Shown one piece after another: positions 33,089-42,323 of a stretch of DNA of 64,000 nt (positions are counted from its first letter, which is position 1; every line of letters begins with the position of its first letter). Position numbers and translations under genes: made by a program. Source of the DNA: Methylobacterium bullatum (GTDB taxonomy: Bacteria > Pseudomonadota > Alphaproteobacteria > Rhizobiales > Beijerinckiaceae); the NCBI GenBank assembly GCA_902712845.1, contig LR743504.1, forward strand, positions 4,190,001 to 4,254,000. The letters are read 5' to 3'. The notes beneath the pieces were generated by a model. It searched no databases. It was not told where the DNA came from and saw only the letters and a program-made list of their open reading frames with translations.

Positions 33089-33982
33089 TCAATCGAACCC
33101 GAGGAACTCGAACAGGTCGCGGTCCTTCATCGGCATCGCCGAGAGCGGCTTGCCGCCGGCCCAGAGATGGGCGGCCAGCCGCATGTACTCGTCCGTCACC
33201 GCGATGAGCTCCGGCGTCGGCTCCATCTCGAAAAGGGTCGACTTCTTGAGGCGCGAGCGCCGGACCACGTCGAGGTCGGGGAAATGCGCGATGCGCTCCA
33301 GGCCGACGGCGGCGTTGAAGCGGTCGATCTCGTCCGTCTTGGCCGAGCGGTTGGCGATGACGCCACCGAGGCGCACCGGATAGTTCTTCGACTTCGAATG
33401 GATCGCGGCGACGATCCGGTTCATGGCGAAGATCGAATCGAAGTCGTTGGCGGTGACGATGAGCGCCTGGTCGGCATGCTGGAGCGGAGAGGCGAAGCCG
33501 CCGCAGACCACGTCGCCGAGCACGTCGAAGATGACGACGTCGGTATCCTCCAGAAGATGATGCTCCTTCAGGAGCTTCACCGTCTGGCCGACGACGTAGC
33601 CGCCGCAGCCGGTGCCGGCCGGCGGGCCGCCGGCCTCCACGCACATGACGCCGTTATAGCCCTCGGCCACGAAGTCTTCGATCCGCAATTCCTCGGAATG
33701 GAACTGCACGGCCTCCAGGGCATCGATCACCGTGGGGGCGAGGCGCTTGGTCAGGGTGAAGGTCGAATCGTGCTTCGGGTCGCAGCCGATCTGGAGCACG
33801 CGTTTCCCGAGCTTCGAGAAGGCCACGGACAGGTTCGACGAGGTGGTCGACTTGCCGATGCCGCCCTTGCCGTAGACGGCGAAGACCTTGGCGGTGCCGA
33901 TCTTCAGCGCCGGATCGAGCTCGACCTGGAGGCTGCCTTCCTCGCGGCGCGTGGCGACGGGGTTTCGGATGGCGATGTTCAT
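33089..33982 (-). CDS. bchL: protochlorophyllide reductase iron protein BchL
   Basis: A 297-residue NifH-like ATPase of dark-operative protochlorophyllide reductase (DPOR) that passes electrons to BchNB. The P-loop GKGGIGKST is at residues 38-46, with GCDPKHDSTF after it; the expected cluster ligands are Cys126 (GTGCGGYV) and Cys160 (GDVVCGGFA). The ATG at 33982 overlaps the bchH stop (ATGA). The first 30 residues are the variable, possibly inhibitory N-terminal segment seen in BchL. Confidence 0.97.
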   Translation of the reverse strand: MNIAIRNPVATRREEGSLQVELDPALKIGTAKVFAVYGKGGIGKSTTSSNLSVAFSKLGKRVLQIGCDPKHDSTFTLTKRLAPTVIDALEAVQFHSEELRIEDFVAEGYNGVMCVEAGGPPAGTGCGGYVVGQTVKLLKEHHLLEDTDVVIFDVLGDVVCGGFASPLQHADQALIVTANDFDSIFAMNRIVAAIHSKSKNYPVRLGGVIANRSAKTDEIDRFNAAVGLERIAHFPDLDVVRRSRLKKSTLFEMEPTPELIAVTDEYMRLAAHLWAGGKPLSAMPMKDRDLFEFLGFD

Positions 33983-36900
33983 GCGGCGACCCCTGCGGTG
34001 ATGCCTTCGAGACGGTCTTCGAGCTCCTCCTCGGCACGGTCGAGCGCGTCGCGCGTGGCCGCATCGGGAGTCCAGAAGCCGCGCTGGTGCGCCTCGATCA
34101 GCCGGTGCGCGACCTTGGCGGACGCGGTCGGGTTGAGGGCGGCGAGGCGCTCGCGCATCGCCGGATCGAGGAGGTAGGTCTCGGTGATGCGCTGGTAGAT
34201 CCAGGGCGCGACGGCGTTGGACGTGGCCGACCAGCCCATGGTGTTGGTGAGATGCGCCTCGATCTGGCGAACGCCCTCGTAGCCGTGGCCGAGCATGCCC
34301 TCGGTCCATTTCGGGTTGAGCATCCGGGTCCGGGTCTCCAGGGAGACCTGCTCCGAGAGGGAGCGCACGACGCCCTCCCCCCGGGTCTGGTCGCTGATGA
34401 AGATCGGCACGGCCTCGCCCTTGGCGCGGGCCACCGCCCGGCCCATCCCGCCGAGACCGTCGAAGTAATGGTCGACGGAGGTCACCCCGACCTCCACCGA
34501 ATCGAGGTTCTGGTAGGCGAGGTCGACCTTGGCGAGCACGCTGCCCATCAGGGCACGCTGGGCGGTGGGCCGGCCGTTGCGGCCATAGGCAAAGGATTTG
34601 CGCCGCGAGAAGGTCTCGCAGATCTCGTCCTCGTCCTCCCAGCGGCCGGATTCGACGAGGTTGTTGACGTTGGCGCCGTAGGTGCCCTCGGCGTTGGAGA
34701 ACACCCGCAGGGCGGCGGTCTCCATGTCGATGCCGTGCTCGTCCATGTGGGCGAGGGCATGCTTGCGCACGAAGTTCCGCTCCGACGGCTCGTCGGCGCT
34801 GGCCGCGAGATAGGAGGCTTCCGCCAGCAGCTTGGTCTGGAGCGGCAGCAGATCGCGAAAAATGCCCGACAGGGTCACCACCACGTCGATGCGCGGGCGG
34901 CCGAGCTCGTCGAGCGGGGTCAGCGTCGCGCCGCAGAGGCGGCCATAACCGTCGAAGCGCGGGCTTGCGCCGATCAGGGCCAGGGCCTGCGCGATGGGGC
35001 CGCCCTCGCTCTTGAGGTTGTCGGTGCCCCACAGGACCAGGGCGATGCTCTCCGGTAGGGGCGCGCCCTCGTCCCGGTAGCGGGCGAGGATGCGGGCGAC
35101 CTGCCGCGTGCCGTCGGCCACGGCGAAAGCCGAAGGCAGGCGGTAGGGATCGAAGCCGTGGATGTTGCGCCCGGTCGGCAGCACGGTTGGGTTGCGCAGG
35201 AGGTCGCCGCCGGCGACGGGCGGGATGAAGCGACCGTCGAGCGCCCGCAGCAGGGCGGGAAGCTCGTGGTCTTGCGCCAGCAGGGCGTCGGTCTCGCGCA
35301 GGGCGGCGAAGGCGGCGCGGTGCTCCTCGTCGAGGGGCAGGTTTGCCACGGCCAGCGCCCGGTCGAGAGGGGCTCCCGCCACCAGGGCCTCGATGCCGGC
35401 GCGGTCGGGCTTCAGGCCGCCCGACGCGTCCGCCAGGGCGAGCAGCAGGTCGATCCGTTCCTCGGCGGGCGTGCACTCGCCGACCACGTGCATTCCGTGC
35501 GGGATCAAGGTGTGTTCGAGTTCGCTAAGGGTGAGGCCCAGCGCCAGGACCCTGCCGGACATGTCCCCGGACCAGGGCGGCTCGGCCGAGGTCAGGTCGA
35601 GGGCGGAACCCTGGGCCTGGATCATCTGGCCGAGGTCGCGGCGCTCGGCTTCCGCCTCCGGCTCCAGGCCGCGCCAGCGCTCGATGGAGGCCTTGAGGTC
35701 GATGAGGCCCCGGTAGAGCCCGGCCTGGGTAAGGCTCGGCGTGAGGTAGCTCACCATGGTGGCGGCCGAGCGGCGCTTGGCGATCATGCCCTCGGAGGGG
35801 TTGTTGGCGGCATAGAGGTAGACGTTGGGCAGCGGCCCGATCAGGCGCTCGGGCCAGCACGAATCCGACAGGCCGGTCTGCTTGCCGGGCATGAATTCCA
35901 GCGCCCCGTGGGTGCCGAAATGCAGCACGGCGTCGGCGCGGAAATCCTCGCGCAGGTAGCGGTAGAAGGCGGAGAAGGCGTGGGTCGGGGCAAAGCCGCG
36001 CTCGAACAGCAGCCGCATCGGGTCGCCCTCGTAGCCGAAGCCCGGCTGCACGCCGACGAAGACGTTGCCGAATTGCGCACCCAGCACGAAGATCTGCGAG
36101 CCGTTGCTGTTCTGGCGTCCCGGCGCCGGACCCCATTGCGCCTCGATCTCGGAGAGGTGGCGTTCGCGCCGGACATGGTCGTCGGCCGGGATGCGGTGAT
36201 GGACGTTGGCGTTGGTGCCGAAGCGGGCGGCGTTGCCGGCCAGTACCGCATTGCGCAGGTCGTCGACGCTGTCGGGCACGGCGACGTCGTAGCCGTCGGC
36301 CTTCAGGCCCTTCAGGGTGTTGTGGAGGGACTGGTAGACCGAGAGGAAGGCGGCGGTGCCGATGCTCCCGGCATTGGGCGGGAAGCCGAACAGGACGATG
36401 GCCACCTTGCGCGCGGCCCTGTCCTTGCGGCGCAGGGAGACGAGGCGCTCGACGCGGGCGGCGAGCATGTCGGCCCGCTCGGGGTGGACGCTCATGTCGC
36501 GGGCATTGGCGCCGGGCGAGCGGCTGGAACGGCCGCCGAACACCATCGGCGCGGTGGCCCCGTCGAGTTCGGGGATCGCCACCATCATGGTGGCCTCTAC
36601 GGGGGAGAGGCCGCGGTCGGAGGCCTCCCATTGCTCCACGGTCTGGAATTCGAGGGCGTGGGCGGCGAGGTAGGGCACGTCGAGGTCGCGCAGGGTGGTC
36701 TCGGCAGCCGCCGCATCGTTGTAGGCGGGGCCGCCCACCAGGGAGAACCCGGTGAGCGAGACGAGGGCGTCGATGGCGGGCCGGCCGTTGCTCCGGAAGA
36801 ACGCCTCCACCGCCGGGCGGTTGTCGAGGCCGCTGGCGAAGGCCGGCACGACACTGAGCCCGCGCGCCTCGAGGGCGGCGATGACGCCATCGTAATGGGC

Positions 36901-37689
36901 GGTGTTTCCGGCGAGCACGTAGGAGCGCATCACCAGCAGGCCGACGCGGCCCTTCACCCCCGCGGACGGGACCGGCAACCGCGAGGGATCCTCGCCGATC
37001 CGTCCCTTCATGCGGGGATGGTAGAGACCGGTCTCGGGGTAGCTCAGGGGGGCCGGAGCGGCGGCGATCCGGCGCCAGCTCTCGCGCGGCCCGGCGGCGT
37101 AGCGGCCGACGAGAAAGCGCACGAGGTTGGCGATGTTCTCGTCCGAGCCCGAGAGCCAGTATTGCAGGGTGAGGAAATAGGCCCTGACATCCTGGGCCGA
37201 GCCGGGGATGAAGCGCAGGATCTTGGGCAGCCGGCGGATCATCGCCATCTGGCGGGCGCCGTTGCCCTGGGCGCCGGTCTTGCCGCGCAGCTTCTTGAGG
37301 AATTCGAGGGCGCCGCGCTTGGTGCCGTCCATGTCGAAGCGGTTGAGGCGGGTGGTCTTGACGATCTCGCTGGCCGAGAGGCAGCCGATCATCGCGTCGC
37401 AATGCGGGCGGCGGGCGAGCAGTGCCGGATGGATGGCGCGGACGTGCTCGTCCATGAACAGCATGGTGGAGACGACGATGTCGGCGCGGGCGATGTCGGC
37501 CTTGCAGGCGGCCAAAGCCGCCGGGCCGGTGTCCCATTCCGCCGCCGCATGGAAGCAGAGCGTCAGCCCCGGCATCTCGTCGCGCAGCCGGTGGCGAGCG
37601 CGCTCCAGGGCGCTGGCCATGTGATTGTCCATCGTCACGACGACGAGGCTGAGGGCGGGACGCTCAGCGTCCGAAATGCGCTTTGGCAT
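33979..37689 (-). CDS. bchH: magnesium chelatase porphyrin-binding subunit BchH
   Basis: A 1236-residue subunit that binds protoporphyrin IX and inserts Mg2+ with BchID; it also presents the product to BchM. Family marks include LSLVVVTMDNHMASALERAR, VLHFGTHGALEFMPGKQTG, LYAANNPSEGMIAKRRSAAT and the C-terminal MGWSATSNAVAPWIYQ. The whole frame is open. ATG 37689 lies 26 bases inside the 3' end of bchB, and it overlaps bchL downstream. Confidence 0.97.
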   Translation of the reverse strand: MPKRISDAERPALSLVVVTMDNHMASALERARHRLRDEMPGLTLCFHAAAEWDTGPAALAACKADIARADIVVSTMLFMDEHVRAIHPALLARRPHCDAMIGCLSASEIVKTTRLNRFDMDGTKRGALEFLKKLRGKTGAQGNGARQMAMIRRLPKILRFIPGSAQDVRAYFLTLQYWLSGSDENIANLVRFLVGRYAAGPRESWRRIAAAPAPLSYPETGLYHPRMKGRIGEDPSRLPVPSAGVKGRVGLLVMRSYVLAGNTAHYDGVIAALEARGLSVVPAFASGLDNRPAVEAFFRSNGRPAIDALVSLTGFSLVGGPAYNDAAAAETTLRDLDVPYLAAHALEFQTVEQWEASDRGLSPVEATMMVAIPELDGATAPMVFGGRSSRSPGANARDMSVHPERADMLAARVERLVSLRRKDRAARKVAIVLFGFPPNAGSIGTAAFLSVYQSLHNTLKGLKADGYDVAVPDSVDDLRNAVLAGNAARFGTNANVHHRIPADDHVRRERHLSEIEAQWGPAPGRQNSNGSQIFVLGAQFGNVFVGVQPGFGYEGDPMRLLFERGFAPTHAFSAFYRYLREDFRADAVLHFGTHGALEFMPGKQTGLSDSCWPERLIGPLPNVYLYAANNPSEGMIAKRRSAATMVSYLTPSLTQAGLYRGLIDLKASIERWRGLEPEAEAERRDLGQMIQAQGSALDLTSAEPPWSGDMSGRVLALGLTLSELEHTLIPHGMHVVGECTPAEERIDLLLALADASGGLKPDRAGIEALVAGAPLDRALAVANLPLDEEHRAAFAALRETDALLAQDHELPALLRALDGRFIPPVAGGDLLRNPTVLPTGRNIHGFDPYRLPSAFAVADGTRQVARILARYRDEGAPLPESIALVLWGTDNLKSEGGPIAQALALIGASPRFDGYGRLCGATLTPLDELGRPRIDVVVTLSGIFRDLLPLQTKLLAEASYLAASADEPSERNFVRKHALAHMDEHGIDMETAALRVFSNAEGTYGANVNNLVESGRWEDEDEICETFSRRKSFAYGRNGRPTAQRALMGSVLAKVDLAYQNLDSVEVGVTSVDHYFDGLGGMGRAVARAKGEAVPIFISDQTRGEGVVRSLSEQVSLETRTRMLNPKWTEGMLGHGYEGVRQIEAHLTNTMGWSATSNAVAPWIYQRITETYLLDPAMRERLAALNPTASAKVAHRLIEAHQRGFWTPDAATRDALDRAEEELEDRLEGITAGVAA

Positions 37690-39310
37690 CGTACAGCGTC
37701 TCGACGGTGATGAGGGGGAGCGCCCGCTCGCGGGCGAAGCGTTCGGTGTTGGCGCGGGCTTTGCCCCGCACGAAGAACGGGATTTTTCTGAGTTCCTTCT
37801 CGGCGTCGGGAGCCCACGTGCTGTGTGCGGAACCGGAACTCCCTCCCCCCTCTGCGGGGGAGGGTGCCTGCGGAGCAGGCGGGAGAGGGGGCGACCTCTC
37901 CGGAACTGGCGCTCCCCTCTCCCGACCCTCGCTGACGCGAGGGCCACCCTCCCCCGCAGAGGGGGGAGGGACGGGTTGGTGGCCGGGTCCGAGATGCGAG
38001 GGCGCGGCGTCGGCGTGGAACTCGGAATCCTCGCGGAACATGCCGAGCAGATGTTCTTCCAGCCCCATCATCAGGGGGTGGACCCAGGTGTCGAACAGGA
38101 CGTTGGCGCCCTCGAATCCCATCTGTGGCGAGTGCCGGGCGGGGAAATCCTGGACGTGGACCGGGGCCGAGATCACCGCGCAGGGCAGGCCCAGACGCTT
38201 GGCGATGTGGCGCTCCATCTGCGTGCCGAGGACCAGTTCGGCGGCGCTGGCCTGGATCGCCGCCTCCACGTCGAGGTAATCGTCGGTGATCGTCGCCTCG
38301 ATGCCGTGGAGCGCCGCCTCGGCCCGGATCTCGCGGGCGAAGTCGCGGGCATAGCTGCCCAGACCCACCACTCTGAAGCCGAGTTCGGTGGCGGCGATCC
38401 GGGCGGCGGCGAGGGCATGGGTGGCGTCGCCGAAGATGAAGACGCGCTTGCCCGTGAGATAGGTCGAATCGACCGAGCGCGAGTACCAGGGCAGCCGCGA
38501 GGGCGCGCCGGACAGGACCGGGGCCGGATCGACACGGGCGACCGCCGCCACCTCCTCCACGAAGCGGATCGTGGCGGCAACACCGATCGGCACGGTCTCG
38601 ACCATCGGCTGGCCGAAGGCTTTTTGGAGGTGCTGCCCGGCGGCGCGCGCGATCTCGGGATAGAGCACCACGTTGAAATCGGCCTCGCCGAGGCGGCCGA
38701 GATCGGCGGGGCTCGCGCCGAGGGGCGCCACCACGTTCACGTCGATGCCGAGGGCGTTGAGAAGCTTCCGGATCTCCATGAGGTCGTCGCGGTGGCGGAA
38801 GCCCAGGGCCGTGGGGCCGAGGATGTTGCAGGACGGGCGCCGTCCGGCCTTCCCGACCGTCTCCGCCTTCGGGCCGCACAGGGTCCGCACCAGCCGGTAG
38901 AAGGTCTCCGAGGCGCCCCAGTTCTCCTTCTTCTGGTAGGCGGGCAGGTCCAGCGGGATCACCGGGATCGGCAGGGCCAGGGCCTTGGCGAGACCGCCCG
39001 GATCGTCCTGAATGAGTTCGGCGGTGCAGGAGGCGCCGACGATCATCGCCTCGGGGCGGAAGCGCTCGTAGGCGGCCGCCACCGCGTCTTTGAAGATCGC
39101 GGCGGTGTCGGAGCCGAGGTCGCGCGCCTGGAAGGTGGTGTAGGTCACCGGCGGGCGGGCCTCGCGCCGCTCGATCATCGTGAACAGCAGGTCGGCATAG
39201 GTGTCGCCCTGGGGGGCGTGCAGCACGTAGTGCAGGCCGCGCATGGCGGTGGCGACCCGCATGGCGCCGATATGGGGCGGTCCCTCGTAGGTCCAGACGG
39301 TGAGCTGCAT
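37664..39310 (-). CDS. bchB: protochlorophyllide reductase subunit BchB, with in-frame palindromic insert
   Basis: A 548-residue NifK-like subunit of DPOR. It has Asp36 in HAPQGDTYADLL, the known fourth ligand of the NB 4Fe-4S cluster. Further marks are IVGASCTAELIQDDPGG and the substrate-side region FPARHSPQMGFEGANVLFD. Residues 447-490 (PPPSAGEGGPRVSEGRE onward) are encoded by the repeat at 37841-37970. The normal C-terminal domain resumes at DAEKELRKIPFFVRGKAR, so the insert is in frame. Without it the length would be about 500, as expected. Confidence 0.96.
   Translation of the reverse strand: MQLTVWTYEGPPHIGAMRVATAMRGLHYVLHAPQGDTYADLLFTMIERREARPPVTYTTFQARDLGSDTAAIFKDAVAAAYERFRPEAMIVGASCTAELIQDDPGGLAKALALPIPVIPLDLPAYQKKENWGASETFYRLVRTLCGPKAETVGKAGRRPSCNILGPTALGFRHRDDLMEIRKLLNALGIDVNVVAPLGASPADLGRLGEADFNVVLYPEIARAAGQHLQKAFGQPMVETVPIGVAATIRFVEEVAAVARVDPAPVLSGAPSRLPWYSRSVDSTYLTGKRVFIFGDATHALAAARIAATELGFRVVGLGSYARDFAREIRAEAALHGIEATITDDYLDVEAAIQASAAELVLGTQMERHIAKRLGLPCAVISAPVHVQDFPARHSPQMGFEGANVLFDTWVHPLMMGLEEHLLGMFREDSEFHADAAPSHLGPGHQPVPPPSAGEGGPRVSEGRERGAPVPERSPPLPPAPQAPSPAEGGGSSGSAHSTWAPDAEKELRKIPFFVRGKARANTERFARERALPLITVETLYDAKAHFGR
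37841..37970. repeat. palindromic repeat family A, copy 4 (inside bchB)
   Basis: A 130-base inverted repeat that begins CCCTCCCCCCTCTGCGGGGG and ends with its near-complement. It is nearly identical in plan and reading frame to the copy in crtF. It sits between two conserved BchB regions. Confidence 0.87.
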
Positions 39311-39314
39311 CGGG

Positions 39315-40598
39315 CTACACCTCAAGCCGGGTACGGCGGACGAGGGGGCGCGCGAACAGTTCGGCGAGGTCGCCGGCCTGGTCGTAGCCCTGGATCGGGG
39401 TGAACAGCAGCTCGATCGACCATTTGGTCGCGAGCCCTTCCGCCTCCAGTGGGTTGGCGAGGCCGAGCCCGCAGACGGTGAGGTCGGGCCGGGCCTGGCG
39501 GCAGCGGTCCATCTGATCGTCGAGGCTCTGCCCCTCCACGATCCGGGTGCCGCGCGGCAGCAGGGCCATCTCGCGGTCGAGATGCCCGCGATGGAGGTAG
39601 GGGGTGCCGACCTCCACCAGTTTGGCGCCCATCTCCCGCGAGAGGAAGCGCGCCAGGGGGATTTCCAGCTGCGAATCGGGAAAGAAGAAGACCCGGCGCT
39701 GCGTCAGCATCGCCCGGTAGGGGGCGAGCGCCTGCTCGGCCCGGCGCAGCCCCGGCGCGGTGGCGGCCTCGAACCGTCCGGCCGCCACGCCGAACGCATC
39801 CGCCGCCGCCTTGAGCCAGCCCGTGGTGCCTTCGGATCCCAGCGGGAACGGAGCGGCGAGCCGTGTGGCGCCCCGCTCTTCCAGCGCTCGCGCCGTGTCG
39901 GCGAGGAAGGGCTGGGCCAGGAGGTAGCGGGTGTTTTCCCCGACAGGCGGCATCGCGCCGGCCCGTCGCGCGGGCAGGAACCGCACGGGGCCGATTCCCA
40001 TCTCCGAGAAGATCCGGGCGAACTGGTCCTCGACCACGTCGGCGAGCGCGCCGACCACTAGGAGCGAGGTCTCGGCATTGGCCGCCTCGGCCGGCATCTC
40101 GGGCACGAGGGAGGCGAGGCAGGCATCCTCTCCTTGGGTGAAGGTGGTCTCGATGCCGCTGCCGGAATAGCTCAGCACCCGCACGTCGGGCGCGAGGCTG
40201 CGCGACAGCCTCTGTGCAGCGCGGGACAGGTCGAGCTTGATCACTTCCGAGGGGCACGACCCCACCAGGAACAGGAGCTTGATCTCGGGCCGGCGCGCCA
40301 CGAGGCGGCCCACCACCGCGTCGAGTTCGTCGTTCATGTCGGCGAGGCCGGCGAGGTCGCGCTCGTCCATGATGGCGGTGGCGAAGCGCGGCTCGGCGAA
40401 GATCATCACCCCGGCCGCCGACTGGATGAGATGCGCGCAGGTGCGGGAACCCACCACGAGGAAGAAGGCGTCCTGGATCTTGCGGTGAAGCCAGACGATG
40501 CCGGTGAGCCCGCAGAACACCGCCCGCTGGCCGCGTTCCTGCCGGATCTCGAGGCCGCGCTCGTTCTCGAACGCGGTGAGGGGCGCGTGGGCATTCAT
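39315..40598 (-). CDS. bchN: protochlorophyllide reductase subunit BchN
   Basis: A 427-residue NifD-like DPOR subunit. The three Cys that hold the NB cluster with BchB Asp36 are visible at Cys29 (AVFCGLTG), Cys54 (SRTCAHLIQ) and Cys115 (VGSCPSEVI). The C-terminal ATKWSIELLFTPIQGYDQAG is the family end. It overlaps the bchF stop by four bases and precedes bchB by four bases. Confidence 0.97.
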   Translation of the reverse strand: MNAHAPLTAFENERGLEIRQERGQRAVFCGLTGIVWLHRKIQDAFFLVVGSRTCAHLIQSAAGVMIFAEPRFATAIMDERDLAGLADMNDELDAVVGRLVARRPEIKLLFLVGSCPSEVIKLDLSRAAQRLSRSLAPDVRVLSYSGSGIETTFTQGEDACLASLVPEMPAEAANAETSLLVVGALADVVEDQFARIFSEMGIGPVRFLPARRAGAMPPVGENTRYLLAQPFLADTARALEERGATRLAAPFPLGSEGTTGWLKAAADAFGVAAGRFEAATAPGLRRAEQALAPYRAMLTQRRVFFFPDSQLEIPLARFLSREMGAKLVEVGTPYLHRGHLDREMALLPRGTRIVEGQSLDDQMDRCRQARPDLTVCGLGLANPLEAEGLATKWSIELLFTPIQGYDQAGDLAELFARPLVRRTRLEV

Positions 40599-41101
40599 CG
40601 CGCGCCCTCCGTGGAGAGGACGGCGCGGGGCGACGCCTGCAGGCGGGCGGCGCGCAGCTTCAGCAGGAATTGCGCGGCGTTGACGGCGTAGGAGGCATAG
40701 GCCGCCAGCGCCAGGAGCATCAGCCCCGTCGTGTCGAGGGCGCCCGTAGCGAGCGCCACGAGATAGGCGGTGTGGAGGGCCAGCACGAGCATGCTGACCA
40801 TGTCCTCCCAGTAGAAGGACGGAGCGAACAGGTAGCGCCCGAAGACGTCCTTCTCCCAAATCGAGCCGGTGACCATGATCGCGTAGAGGACGAGGGTCTT
40901 GACCACGATGGAGGCGTTGGCGGCCGACGCGCCCTCCCCCGTCGCCAATGTGCGCAGGACGAGACCGAGGCTGATCAGGAAGACCAGGAACTGGAGCGGC
41001 GCGAGGATGCCCTGCACCAGGGTCCAGGCGGAGGCGTCGCGCCGGGCGCGCTCGGCCGGCGAATAGAGAGGTCGTCTCGGCTGGCCTCCTCTTGCAGGCA
41101 T
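40595..41101 (-). CDS. bchF: 3-vinyl bacteriochlorophyllide hydratase BchF
   Basis: A membrane enzyme of about 168 residues that hydrates the 3-vinyl group before BchC oxidises it. Marks are LYSPAERARRDASAWTLVQG, ILAPLQFLVFLISLGLVLR and DVFGRYLFAPSFYWEDMVSM, with four hydrophobic helices. ATG 41101 is chosen for family length; GTG 41110 is an alternative. It is the first gene of the 20-kb minus-strand superoperon; two weak PpsR-like boxes lie in the promoter gap. Confidence 0.93.
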   Translation of the reverse strand: MPARGGQPRRPLYSPAERARRDASAWTLVQGILAPLQFLVFLISLGLVLRTLATGEGASAANASIVVKTLVLYAIMVTGSIWEKDVFGRYLFAPSFYWEDMVSMLVLALHTAYLVALATGALDTTGLMLLALAAYASYAVNAAQFLLKLRAARLQASPRAVLSTEGAR

Positions 41102-41177
41102 CGGCTCCACCCCGTCTCGACCTGGCCCCGCATGTCGGAGGCCCGTTGAGAGGGAGGTTAGGAACCCGCCGGAAGAG

Positions 41178-41211
41178 TGTCAAGCTAGCTTTACGTCGTT
41201 TTCATTTTACA
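41178..41211. promoter_or_regulatory. two overlapping degenerate PpsR-like boxes upstream of bchF
   Basis: TGTCAAGCTAGCTTTACG (41178-41195) and CGT-N12-ACA (41194-41211) each keep one perfect half-site of TGT-N12-ACA and one altered half. They are arranged 16 bases apart in the 302-base gap between bchF and aerR. The rest of this gap is AT-richer, with no gene seen. Weak sites next to each other could allow graded repression. Confidence 0.5.
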
Positions 41212-41403
41212 GACTTGATGCAGAATAATGTGAGAGGCAGGATTGCCAAATCGTTGGTAACCGGTATCGTCATCGTCAAGGCCCGCTTGTAACAATTATT
41301 ATGTTGCTAGCAGCGTCAAAGGCATTCGCAAGTCGATGATGCGAAGTTCGACACTCAAGATCGAGCTGGATCAAGAAGCCGTCAGCAACATTGGGAGGTT
41401 CCA

Positions 41404-42288
41404 ATGGATGACGTCAGTTCGCTTCGGGCGGCCTCGATGTTTGAGAGGTCGTCCAGCGAAGCCCATCCGCAACGCAATAATGCATTATATCCCGATCGAC
41501 CGTTTCAGGATCGGGTCCGGGCCTGGGACCGCGACCTCGCCAGCGTGGTGGAAGCCGAGATCATCCCGCGGTTGATGCTGGCCCATCGGGCCGACCCCCG
41601 CTCCGAGCGCCCCGGCATCCTGCCGACCCCGGACCAGATCGCCGAATTCGCCACCCTGGTGCTCGCCCCCGATTGCGACGATGTGGAGAGCCGGATCGTC
41701 GTCCTCATCGAGGACGGCCTCGCCCTCGACAGCCTGCTCCTCGATCTCCTCGCCCCCACGGCACGCCATCTCGGCCACCTGTGGGAGGAGGACCTGTGCG
41801 ATTTCGCGGAACTCACCATCGCCATGGGGCGCCTCCAGCGCATCATGCACGACCTCACCGCCCGGTTCCGCTCGGAGCCGGCGCCGGACCCGCACGGGCG
41901 CAGCATCTTCCTGATGGCCTGCCCGGGCGAGACGCACAGCTTCGGCCTCTCCCTCATCGAACGCTTCTTCCGCGATGCCGGATGGGACGTCACGAGCGCG
42001 GCGCACGAGCTCCATCCCGACCCGATCCGGACCGCCCGCACGGGCTGGTTCGACGTGATCGGAGTGTCTCTCGGATCCGAAACCCTCCTTCCGGCCCTCG
42101 CGAACATGGTGGCGGAGCTTCGGCGCGCCTCGCGCAATCCGTCGGTTCGTGTCATGGTCGGTGGGCCGATCTTCACTGAAAACCCCGCCCATTCGGTTCT
42201 CGTCGGCGCTGACGCGACGGCGAGCGATGCCCGTGTCGCCATTTCCATCGCCGAGAGCTTGCTTGATCCGCGGGCCAGACCCTGCTGA
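41404..42288 (+). CDS. aerR: AerR/PpaA cobalamin-binding antirepressor
   Basis: A 294-residue regulator. The N-terminal half is helical; LAPTARHLGHLWEEDLCDFA and FAELTIAMGRLQRIMHDL match the helix bundle above cobalamin in the MerR/AerR/CarH group. The C-terminal half is a B12-binding Rossmann-like domain (FLMACPGETHSFGLSLIER, VMVGGPIFTENP) lacking the classical DxHxxG motif. AerR senses light through cobalamin and relieves CrtJ/PpsR repression. A clear GGGAGG precedes the ATG. It lies 35 bases before ppsR. Confidence 0.92.
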   Translation: MDDVSSLRAASMFERSSSEAHPQRNNALYPDRPFQDRVRAWDRDLASVVEAEIIPRLMLAHRADPRSERPGILPTPDQIAEFATLVLAPDCDDVESRIVVLIEDGLALDSLLLDLLAPTARHLGHLWEEDLCDFAELTIAMGRLQRIMHDLTARFRSEPAPDPHGRSIFLMACPGETHSFGLSLIERFFRDAGWDVTSAAHELHPDPIRTARTGWFDVIGVSLGSETLLPALANMVAELRRASRNPSVRVMVGGPIFTENPAHSVLVGADATASDARVAISIAESLLDPRARPC

Positions 42289-42323
42289 AAGACCGGCTCG
42301 ACGTCGTCACATCGTGGTGATCC

